From Bacteroidota bacterium (GTDB lineage: Bacteria > Bacteroidota > Bacteroidia > Palsa-948): a stretch of 39,047 nt of DNA. The notes under the pieces are model-generated. The model searched no databases, was not told where the DNA came from, and saw only the letters and a list, made by a program, of their open reading frames with translations. The DNA lies in NCBI GenBank assembly GCA_023251675.1, contig JAHEYJ010000012.1:1-39047 (forward strand). Reading direction: 5' to 3'. The position numbers were made by a program, and so were the translations under genes. Positions 17,187-24,009 of the stretch are shown piece after piece; the first letter of the stretch is position 1; each line of letters begins with the position of its first letter.

Positions 17187-18023
17187 ATGAAAAATCCGAA
17201 TTTCAAATTTATTTTCATAACGATTCTTTCGCTGCTGTTTGTCAGGGCTTCGAATGGTGTTTCCTCCATCAGCGAACTTGATCAGCAGGAGGCGCCGAGC
17301 GATTCATTGCGGACTGTAAAGAACGAAGCTTTCAAACGCGGTGAAACGTTAAAGTACAGAATGCACTATGGTTTTATCAACGCCGGTGAGGTGCTGATGC
17401 AGGTGATCGACGAGAACAAACAGATCGGCGGGCGCAACACGCTGCACGTGGTCGGGCTTGGCTACACCTACGGTTCGTTCGATTGGTTCTTCATGGTGCG
17501 TGACCGGTATGAATCGTATATCGACGAACAGGCCATGGTGCCGTGGCTTTTTATCCGGCGTGTGAACGAAGGCGGATACAAGATCACCCAGAACCAGATC
17601 TACAATCATTATAAAAATAATGTCGACAGCGACGGAAAGAAATTCGATACACCCGATAATGTTCAGGATATGATCTCGGCATTCTACTATGCGCGTACGA
17701 TCGATTTTGCAAATGCAAAGGAAGGCGATGTGTTCGAGTTCTCCTGCTTTGTGGATAACGAAGTGTGGCCGCTGAAAATAAAATACATGGGAAAGGAGAC
17801 CATTAACTCGGATATCGGAAAGATCCGTTGTATAAAATTCCGCCCCGTCGTTCAGAAAGGGCGCGTGTTCAAAAAAGAAGAAGACATGAACGCCTGGATC
17901 TCCGATGACAAGAACCGCGTTCCGGTGCGCGCAGAAGCGAAAATATTGGTCGGCTCCGTAAAAATGGACCTGATGGAATATGCCGGGCTGGCCAATCCGC
18001 TTTCGCTCGTTGAGAAGAAATGA
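17187..18023 (+). CDS. DUF3108 domain-containing exported protein
   Basis: A 278-residue protein with an N-terminal signal peptide (hydrophobic FIFITILSLLFV, cleavage around residue 25). I start at the ATG at 17187, directly before MKNPNFKFIFIT; the longer open frame overlaps leuS and lacks a sensible N-terminus. The body has FKRGETLKYRMHYGFINAGE and later MNAWISDDKNRVPVRAEAKI and VGSVKMDL. These are the start and end signatures of DUF3108, a beta-rich periplasmic family of unknown function. It lies 31 bp after leuS on the same strand. Confidence 0.85.
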   Translation: MKNPNFKFIFITILSLLFVRASNGVSSISELDQQEAPSDSLRTVKNEAFKRGETLKYRMHYGFINAGEVLMQVIDENKQIGGRNTLHVVGLGYTYGSFDWFFMVRDRYESYIDEQAMVPWLFIRRVNEGGYKITQNQIYNHYKNNVDSDGKKFDTPDNVQDMISAFYYARTIDFANAKEGDVFEFSCFVDNEVWPLKIKYMGKETINSDIGKIRCIKFRPVVQKGRVFKKEEDMNAWISDDKNRVPVRAEAKILVGSVKMDLMEYAGLANPLSLVEKK

Positions 18024-18061
18024 GTTTCCAACTAATATTTGCCTTAGTGTTTCTCAGTGTT

Positions 18062-18115
18062 CTTAGTGTCTTAGTGGTAAAAAATCTTCACCACTAAGGC
18101 ACGAAGGGCACTAAG
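18062..18115. repeat. Intergenic palindromic repeat (CTTAGTG family)
   Basis: Nested inverted repeat. CTTAGTG (18062-18068) pairs with CACTAAG (18109-18115), and TTAGTGGT (18071-18078) pairs with ACCACTAA (18090-18097). It lies between the DUF3108 gene and tryptophan dioxygenase. Palindromes with a CCACTAAGGCAC core are common between genes in Bacteroidota. Confidence 0.7.
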
Positions 18116-18166
18116 TTGCACTTAGAATACAGAATACAGGAAATAACATCAGGAAAATTCTTCCTA

Positions 18167-18208
18167 CATTCGTCATTCGTTATTCGCCATTCCAAATTCA
18201 AAATTTAT
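18167..18208. repeat. Heptamer array immediately upstream of tryptophan dioxygenase
   Basis: Six 7-nt units read CATTCGT, CATTCGT, TATTCGC, CATTCCA, AATTCAA, AATTTAT. They end two bases before the ATG at 18211, so they form the whole proximal leader. Two more heptamers (AGAATAC twice) lie at 18124-18137. Confidence 0.7.
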
Positions 18209-18210
18209 TT

Positions 18211-19209
18211 ATGGAATTAACCCCCGAAATCACCGAACGCATCAAAAAACTGGATGAGAAATACCAGGCCATGGGCCAGTCGCTGCCCAATTACCTCGAC
18301 GGACTTCTCATCTCCAATTACCTGACGTATTGGGATTATACGCATGTAGATAAACTGCTTACGCTGCAGAATCCAAAAACAGATTTTCCTGACGAGCTGA
18401 TCTTTATTGTCTATCACCAGATAACGGAATTGTATTTCCGGCTTTCGCTTCATGAACTGGAGCAGATCGCACACAACGGAAAAAAAGTGATGCCGAACGG
18501 TGAGGACCTGGGCTGGAATGACAAGCTTGATGTAAAGTATTTTACTGAACGCATTTCGCGGATCAACCGGTATTTTGAAGCGCTAACTAAATCGTTCGAT
18601 ATCATGGGTTCTGGAATGGAGCAGAAGCAGTTCCTCAGTTACCGAATGGCGCTTCTTCCCGCCAGCGGATTTCAGAGTGCACAGTACCGCATGATCGAAA
18701 TATCGTCAACGGATTTTCTGCAACTGGTGGATAAAGATGTGCGTGCGAAGTTTGCAGAAAAAAATTCTTCTATTGAAGAAATGTACGAACATATTTACTG
18801 GAAACAGGGAGCCACTGAACTGGCCACCGGAAAAAAAACGCTGACGCTGAAGCAATTCGAAAAAAAATATTCAAAGCAGTTCATTCAGCACGCGAAGGAA
18901 TATAAAGAGAAGAATATCTGGGCGAAATATAAATCGCTGCCGGCCGCGGATCAAAATAATATTGATCTGATCAACGCATTGCGGCAGCTGGATATTAATG
19001 TGAATGTGAACTGGCCTCTCGTCCATTATAGATCAGCAGCACGGTATTTACAGCAGGATGATAAACAGGTCGCAGCAACGGGAGGAACGAACTGGCAGAA
19101 ATACCTGCCTCCGCGTTTTCAAAAAAGAATCTTCTATCCGGAGTTGTGGAGCAAGCAAGAAATAGATGAATGGGGCAAGCAATGGGTTGAAGACGCAACC
19201 CGAAAATAA
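18211..19209 (+). CDS. kynA: Tryptophan 2,3-dioxygenase
   Basis: A heme enzyme opening the indole ring of tryptophan to N-formylkynurenine, the first step of the kynurenine pathway. The 332-residue protein shows LLISNYLTYWDYTHVDKLL, then VYHQITELYFRLSLHELEQI with the active-site His and the Tyr/Arg that bind substrate. GFQSAQYRMIE follows, then HYRSAARYLQQ with the likely proximal heme His, and ATGGTNWQKYLPP in place of the usual GTGGSSG...L loop. The protein belongs to the long Bacteroidota subgroup. No other kynurenine-pathway gene is in the window. The start is the ATG right after the heptamer array. Confidence 0.92.
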   Translation: MELTPEITERIKKLDEKYQAMGQSLPNYLDGLLISNYLTYWDYTHVDKLLTLQNPKTDFPDELIFIVYHQITELYFRLSLHELEQIAHNGKKVMPNGEDLGWNDKLDVKYFTERISRINRYFEALTKSFDIMGSGMEQKQFLSYRMALLPASGFQSAQYRMIEISSTDFLQLVDKDVRAKFAEKNSSIEEMYEHIYWKQGATELATGKKTLTLKQFEKKYSKQFIQHAKEYKEKNIWAKYKSLPAADQNNIDLINALRQLDINVNVNWPLVHYRSAARYLQQDDKQVAATGGTNWQKYLPPRFQKRIFYPELWSKQEIDEWGKQWVEDATRK

Positions 19210-19217
19210 TTTTATTC

Positions 19218-20138
19218 ATGTGGATCAGAATAGTTCAGTTTATTGTCAGTTCAACATTGGTTACCTTTTTTGTCAGGAATTCGAAAAAAATTATTCTCCC
19301 GGGTTTTGAAAAACTGCCGATGTACGATGTGGCCGGATTTTTCTGGAAAGCAATCACCAAGGGAGCGCTGCCGATGCGCGCTTCGGCCGTTGCTTTCAGC
19401 TTGTTTCTTGCTCTCTTTCCTTCCATCATTTTTATTTTCACGCTGATACCTTATATTCCCATTGCAAATTTCCAGGACCAGCTGCTGGGCCTGCTCCAAA
19501 ACTTTATGCCTTACAACGCCTACGAAGCAACAAAAGATACGATCATGGATATTGTAACCAACCAGCGCGGCGGTTTGCTTTCTGTCGGTTTTGTTTCCGC
19601 ACTTTATTTCTCCACCAATGGGTTCAGCGCGCTGATCACTGCGTTTAACTCCACACACCATGAAATTGAAACACGCACATTCATCCAACAAAAAATAATT
19701 TCTCTTTACCTTGTTTTCATCAGCACGTTATTGATGATGGTCGCTATCGCCCTGATCATCTTCAGCGAGATTGCGTTAAAAAAACTGTTTGATCCGGGGC
19801 AATTCCTTTTTTACCTGGTTCAGATCGGCAGATGGATCATTTTATTCGCTTTGTTCTATGCGCTGATCTCATTTACATTTTACCTCGGCCCGTCACGGAA
19901 GGCCGGATGGAAATTTGCTTCGGCGGGTTCCATGCTGGCAACTATTCTATCGGTGATCACCTCCGTAGGATTTGCCTTCTACGTAAATCATTTTGGAACC
20001 TACAACAAACTGTATGGTTCGATCGGAACGCTGATCGTGGTTTTGCTGTGGATCTATTTCAACGCCCTGGTGGTGCTGATCGGATTTGACCTGAACGCCA
20101 GCATTCGCCAGGCAAAAAAGAGCAAACTCTCCCACTGA
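19218..20138 (+). CDS. YihY/virulence factor BrkB family inner-membrane protein
   Basis: A 306-residue polytopic membrane protein. Family motifs are AITKGALPMRASAVAFSLFLALFPSIIF near residues 50-77, FSTNGFSALITAFN, and the C-terminal YGSIGTLIVVLLWIYF...LIGFDLNA. Six membrane helices are visible. The family was once called ribonuclease BN but that activity belongs to another protein; its true function is unknown. The start lies 8 bp after the kynA stop, and the next gene begins 5 bp after this one, so the three are probably cotranscribed. Confidence 0.92.
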   Translation: MWIRIVQFIVSSTLVTFFVRNSKKIILPGFEKLPMYDVAGFFWKAITKGALPMRASAVAFSLFLALFPSIIFIFTLIPYIPIANFQDQLLGLLQNFMPYNAYEATKDTIMDIVTNQRGGLLSVGFVSALYFSTNGFSALITAFNSTHHEIETRTFIQQKIISLYLVFISTLLMMVAIALIIFSEIALKKLFDPGQFLFYLVQIGRWIILFALFYALISFTFYLGPSRKAGWKFASAGSMLATILSVITSVGFAFYVNHFGTYNKLYGSIGTLIVVLLWIYFNALVVLIGFDLNASIRQAKKSKLSH

Positions 20139-20143
20139 CTTTT

Positions 20144-20833
20144 GTGAAGAATACTATTTTCAAATATCTCTCCAGTTTCCTTTTCACCTATCCTGTTGAA
20201 GAACGGAAAAGTGAAGTAAGCGGGAAGATAGAGATACTTTATACCAACGGAAGATATGTGCTGGATACGGCCCATGTGAATTATTCGTTCGGCGGGCTGC
20301 ACAGGGTTTTCCAGGTAGCGTTCAGCCGGCTGAGAATAAAAAAAAGGGAAATTAAAAATGCGTTGATCCTTGGTTTTGGTGGCGGAAGCGTAGCGAGCAT
20401 CCTGCGGGATGAATACAAAAAGGATATTAAAATCACCGGGATCGAAAAGGATGAGGTGGTGATCGAACTGGCAAAAAAATATTTTAACGCCGGCAGCTAC
20501 AACGGTCTTTCACTGCATTGCGAAGACGCTTATGATTTTGTCCGGCTGTGCACGGAGAAGTTCGACCTGATCGCGATGGATGTCTTTGTGGATATTGATA
20601 TCCCGGATAAGTTTTCGGATGACGTATTTCTAGCGGCTGTAAATAATTGTTTATCCGACAGGGGAATTTTATTTTACAACCTGGTTATCTATAACGAAAA
20701 GATCAGGGATAAAGGAGCGAACCTGTACAAGCAGATGAACCGCCTGATGGGTAATGTAGAATGGAACAGGGTTTTTATCCAGCGCACGGAGAACTGGATT
20801 TTTGTGTGCGACAGAACTAAAATTTCAAAATAG
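20144..20833 (+). CDS. Spermidine-synthase-like SAM-dependent methyltransferase
   Basis: A 229-residue protein with a Rossmann fold of the spermidine synthase type. Motif I is seen as ALILGFGGGSVASIL (residues ~73-87), followed by ITGIEKDEVVIELAKKYF with the acidic residue that binds the ligand ribose, and LIAMDVFVDIDIPDKF. The N-terminal beta-domain has a TNGRYVLDTAHVNYSFGGLHRVF stretch. It lacks the canonical GGGDGG and the DxxDP motif of true spermidine synthases, so it is more likely a methyltransferase relative than a polyamine enzyme. The start is GTG, 5 bp after the upstream stop, consistent with coupling. Confidence 0.8.
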   Translation: MKNTIFKYLSSFLFTYPVEERKSEVSGKIEILYTNGRYVLDTAHVNYSFGGLHRVFQVAFSRLRIKKREIKNALILGFGGGSVASILRDEYKKDIKITGIEKDEVVIELAKKYFNAGSYNGLSLHCEDAYDFVRLCTEKFDLIAMDVFVDIDIPDKFSDDVFLAAVNNCLSDRGILFYNLVIYNEKIRDKGANLYKQMNRLMGNVEWNRVFIQRTENWIFVCDRTKISK

Positions 20834-20861
20834 TTTTTAGATCCTTCGACAAGGAAGGTTT

Positions 20862-20929
20862 GACCCCGAAGGGGTCATGTGGTTATAGAATGGTGATTTC
20901 CCTATAATCATGCGACCCCTGCGGGGTCG
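20862..20929. repeat. Double-hairpin repeat between convergent genes
   Basis: Hairpin GACCCC-GAA-GGGGTC (20862-20876), then the pairing arms CATGTGGTTATAG and CTATAATCATG, then hairpin CGACCCC-TGC-GGGGTCG (20913-20929). It lies between the methyltransferase gene (plus) and rocD (minus), so it may terminate both transcripts. GACCCC...GGGGTC elements of this type are widespread in Bacteroidota intergenic DNA. Confidence 0.8.
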
Positions 20930-20935
20930 GAGAAC

Positions 20936-22174
20936 TTAAAACGCAAGAATCGTTTTCCGCAAAATATCAACACACTCCATCAACTGCTTTTCAGTGATGA
21001 GCAGCGGCGGCGCTAAGCGAATGATATCTCCGTGAGTTGGTTTTGCAAGCAATCCGTTCTCTTTCAACGCCAGGCAAAGTTCCCAGGCTGATTTTCCTTT
21101 TCTTTCTTTGATCACGATGGCGGCAAAAAGTCCTTTGCCTCTTACATTTAAAACAACTTCCGGTTTTTCAGCTTGGATCTTTTTCAGCTCAGCAAGCAAA
21201 ACTTTTCCGAAGCGGTACGAATTCTCATAAAGATTTTCGTCGTCCATCACCTTCAGGCTTGCAATCGCTACTTTGCACGCCAGCGGATTTCCTCCGTACG
21301 TGGAGCCGTGTTCGCCGGGTTTGATGCAGAGCATGATATCATCATCAGCCAGCACTGCAGAGACAGGAATGATTCCTCCTGCAAGCGCTTTTCCTAAGAT
21401 TAAAATATCGGGACGTACATTTTCATGGTCGCAGCACAAACGTTTTCCGGTTCTGCCAAGCCCGGTTTGAATTTCATCGGCGATGAACAGCACATTTGCT
21501 TTTTTGCATAGCTCAAAACATTTTGCAAGATATCCTTCATCCGGGATCATCACGCCGCGTTCGCCCTGGATCGGTTCTACTAAAAATCCGGCAACGTTTT
21601 TATCTTTTAATGCTTCAGCAAGCGCTTTTACATCATTGTAAGGAATGGTAACGATTCCCGGTGTGAATGGTCCGAAATTCTTTTTTGCATCCGGATCGGA
21701 AGAAGCAGAAACGATGGTGATCGTGCGTCCATGAAAATTTCCTTCGCAGACAATTATTTTCGCTTGATCCGCAGCAATCCCTTTTTTCTCGTATGCCCAT
21801 TTGCGGCATAGCTTCAGCGCGGTCTCTACGCCTTCTGCGCCGGTGTTCATCGGAAGCACCTTTTCATATCCAAAATATTTGGTAACGAACTTTTCATATT
21901 CACCCAGCGATGAATTATAGAATGCGCGTGAAGTAAGCGTTAATTTCTTCGCCTGGTCCAGCAATGCGTTTAAAATCTTTGGATGACAATGTCCCTGGTT
22001 AACGGCCGAGTAAGCGGAAAGGAAATCAAAATATCTTTTTCCGTCCATGTCCCAAACAAAAACGCCTTCGCCGCGGTCGAGCACTACGGGAAGGGGATGG
22101 TAGTTATGAGCGCCGTAACGGCTCTCCAGTTCCATCATGAGTTGTGCTGCTGATTGTTTTTCCATTGTTTCCAT
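20936..22174 (-). CDS. rocD: Ornithine--oxo-acid aminotransferase
   Basis: A PLP-dependent class III aminotransferase converting ornithine and 2-oxoglutarate to glutamate semialdehyde and glutamate. I start at the ATG complementary to 22172-22174 (412 residues); a slightly longer frame would begin with TTG. Motifs in order are [77 protein letters not shown] and [15 protein letters not shown], whose Lys forms the internal aldimine. The match to ornithine aminotransferases rather than acetylornithine enzymes rests on [20 protein letters not shown]. It converges with the methyltransferase gene and diverges from rlmD. Confidence 0.94.
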   Translation of the reverse strand: METMEKQSAAQLMMELESRYGAHNYHPLPVVLDRGEGVFVWDMDGKRYFDFLSAYSAVNQGHCHPKILNALLDQAKKLTLTSRAFYNSSLGEYEKFVTKYFGYEKVLPMNTGAEGVETALKLCRKWAYEKKGIAADQAKIIVCEGNFHGRTITIVSASSDPDAKKNFGPFTPGIVTIPYNDVKALAEALKDKNVAGFLVEPIQGERGVMIPDEGYLAKCFELCKKANVLFIADEIQTGLGRTGKRLCCDHENVRPDILILGKALAGGIIPVSAVLADDDIMLCIKPGEHGSTYGGNPLACKVAIASLKVMDDENLYENSYRFGKVLLAELKKIQAEKPEVVLNVRGKGLFAAIVIKERKGKSAWELCLALKENGLLAKPTHGDIIRLAPPLLITEKQLMECVDILRKTILAF

Positions 22175-22265
22175 AGCTATAAAATTGAATGGCAAATATA
22201 TGAAATAACAAGATTCAAAGGGAGTAAAGCAGATGCAGATGGATTAGGAAAAATTTAATTTCAAT

Positions 22266-22368
22266 GTCACATCAGTAGTCCCGATGATTTTATCGGGACG
22301 TATCGAGATGCGTGTACAAATAATCTGTTCTCGATACGCTTCGCAGAGCCTTCGCTACTCGAACCGAC
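22266..22368. repeat. REP-like cruciform element, copy C
   Basis: Third copy, with the same ends (GTCACATC-AGTAG and CTACTCGAACCGAC), inner arms CGTATCGAGA and TCTCGATACG, and left hairpin TCCCGAT...ATCGGGA. One G is missing from the outer left arm. It sits between the divergent rocD and rlmD genes in the same orientation as copies A and B. Confidence 0.8.
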
Positions 22369-22379
22369 GCGCTCCAAAA

Positions 22380-22409
22380 TTGTGGTACATCCAGTTCCTG
22401 TTACCTTTG
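22380..22409 (+). promoter_or_regulatory. Bacteroidota-type promoter for rlmD
   Basis: TTG (22380-22382), a 19-nt spacer and a perfect TAnnTTTG box, TACCTTTG (22402-22409). The box ends 4 bp before the rlmD GTG start, so transcription would begin at or very near the start codon, giving a leaderless or almost leaderless message. Confidence 0.6.
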
Positions 22410-22413
22410 TAAA

Positions 22414-23850
22414 GTGAAAAATCCGCGTCAGATAGTTCAAAATATTGAGATCACCGATATCAGCACGGAAGGAAAAGGTATCGGCCGGATAAATAATATT
22501 GTTGCCTTTATCGATCATGCGATTCCCGGCGATGTGGTGGATGTGGAGATCACCAAAAAGAAAAGCAACTACCGCGAAGGGAAAGCAATTCTTTTTCACA
22601 AGCGTTCTGAAAAAAGAACAGAGGCGCGCTGCAAACATTTCGGAACCTGCGGAGGCTGCAAGTGGCAGGACATGAACTATGAATCGCAATTGTTCTTCAA
22701 GAATAAATATGTGGTGGACGCTTTAACCCGGATCGGACGCCTCCTCCCCGGGCCCTCTCCCCAAGGAGAGGGGAGTAAGTTCCTGCCGATCATTCCTTCG
22801 AAGAATATTTTTAATTACCGGAATAAACTTGAATTCACTTTTTCCAATAAGAAATGGCTGACCAGCGATGAACTTGCGCTGACGTTATCGGCTGAACCGA
22901 ATTCAATTTCTCATTCCGGCCTCGGCTTTCATATTCCGAAATTGTTTGACAAGGTGCTGGATATTGAACAATGTCATTTGCAGGAAGAACCGTCGAATGC
23001 CATCCGGCTGGAAGTGAAAGAATATGCATTGGCAAACAAACTCGGCTTTCACGATATACGGAAGCGGGAAGGATTTCTCAGGAACCTTATAATAAGGAAC
23101 ACTTCCGGCGGGGATTGGATGGTGGTCGTAGTGTTTTTTTACGAGGACAAGGCGGAAAGGGAAAAGATGCTGAACCATCTTGCAAAAAAGTTTCCGCAGA
23201 TCACTTCGCTGCAGTATGTGATCAATCCAAAAGCAAACGACAGCATTTTTGACCTGGAGGTAAAATCCTTTTCAGGAAATGATTTTATTGAGGAAGTGAT
23301 GGAAGGACTGAGGTTCCGGATCGGCCCGAAATCTTTTTTTCAAACCAATTCACTTCAGGCATATGAGCTGTATAAAGTGGCAAGGGAATTCGCTGAACTG
23401 AAAGGGAATGAGACGGTTTACGATCTTTATACCGGCACCGGAACCATTGCCAACTTTGTTGCACGGAAAGCAAAAAAGGTGGTCGGCATCGAGTACATTC
23501 CGGAAGCGATCGAGGACGCAAAAATAAATTCAGAGCTGAATGCGATCACCAACACAGAATTTTTCGCAGGCGATATTAAAGATATGCTGAACGAGAATTT
23601 TGTTTCAGAACACGGAAAGCCCGATGTGATCATCACCGATCCGCCGCGTGCGGGCATGCACGAAGATGTGGCTCGGAAGATGCTGGAACTGGCCCCCGAA
23701 AAAATAATTTATGTTTCCTGCAACCCGGCCACGCAGGGGCGCGATATTTCTATCCTAAGCGAAAAATATCGGGCAGAGAAAATTCAGCCCGTTGACATGT
23801 TCCCGCACACCGCGCATGTTGAAAGCGTTGTAAAGCTTGTCAGAAAATAA
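22414..23850 (+). CDS. rlmD: 23S rRNA (uracil1939-C5)-methyltransferase RlmD-like
   Basis: A 478-residue TrmA/RlmD-type RNA m5U methyltransferase. An N-terminal TRAM domain (residues ~8-65, with EGKGIGRINN and IPGDVVDVEI) is followed by the Fe-S cysteines CKHFGTCGGCKWQ, and a fourth Cys in DIEQCHLQ. The catalytic part has SFFQTNS, VYDLYTGTGTIANF, IITDPPRAGMH and the nucleophile Cys in IYVSCNPATQGRD. The start is GTG, and no ATG precedes the TRAM domain. A short insertion, PGPSPQGEGS (residues ~114-123), is encoded by a C-rich/G-rich palindrome. The name follows closest family features; the exact target base (U1939 or U747) is not provable here. Confidence 0.9.
   Translation: MKNPRQIVQNIEITDISTEGKGIGRINNIVAFIDHAIPGDVVDVEITKKKSNYREGKAILFHKRSEKRTEARCKHFGTCGGCKWQDMNYESQLFFKNKYVVDALTRIGRLLPGPSPQGEGSKFLPIIPSKNIFNYRNKLEFTFSNKKWLTSDELALTLSAEPNSISHSGLGFHIPKLFDKVLDIEQCHLQEEPSNAIRLEVKEYALANKLGFHDIRKREGFLRNLIIRNTSGGDWMVVVVFFYEDKAEREKMLNHLAKKFPQITSLQYVINPKANDSIFDLEVKSFSGNDFIEEVMEGLRFRIGPKSFFQTNSLQAYELYKVAREFAELKGNETVYDLYTGTGTIANFVARKAKKVVGIEYIPEAIEDAKINSELNAITNTEFFAGDIKDMLNENFVSEHGKPDVIITDPPRAGMHEDVARKMLELAPEKIIYVSCNPATQGRDISILSEKYRAEKIQPVDMFPHTAHVESVVKLVRK
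22753..22772. repeat. In-frame palindrome in rlmD
   Basis: CCCTCTCC-CCAA-GGAGAGGG hairpin, inside a longer C-rich/G-rich segment (22741-22776). It encodes PGPSPQGEGS between the TRAM/Fe-S region and the conserved IIPS....YRNKLEFTFS segment, where homologs have only a short linker. Confidence 0.75.
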
Positions 23851-23890
23851 TTTTTTTTCGATCATTTTTTCATAGTGAAAAATCGATTTT

Positions 23891-23912
23891 CCAAAAAGTA
23901 AATAATTTTTGG
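23891..23912. other. AT-rich hairpin between rlmD and topA
   Basis: CCAAAAA (23891-23897) pairs with TTTTTGG (23906-23912). A second imperfect pairing, ATTTTTTCA-TAG-TGAAAAAT, lies just upstream (~23865-23884). Together they may form the rlmD terminator. A weak -7-like TTAATTTG at 23941-23948 could belong to topA. Confidence 0.35.
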
Positions 23913-24009
23913 AAAGGAAAAAATGATTTCCTTTGCAACTTTAATTTGATCTTGCGCGTCTTACAATTACTGGAGAAGAAAAATAATTGTAAAACGTTTT
24001 TTGAAAATT

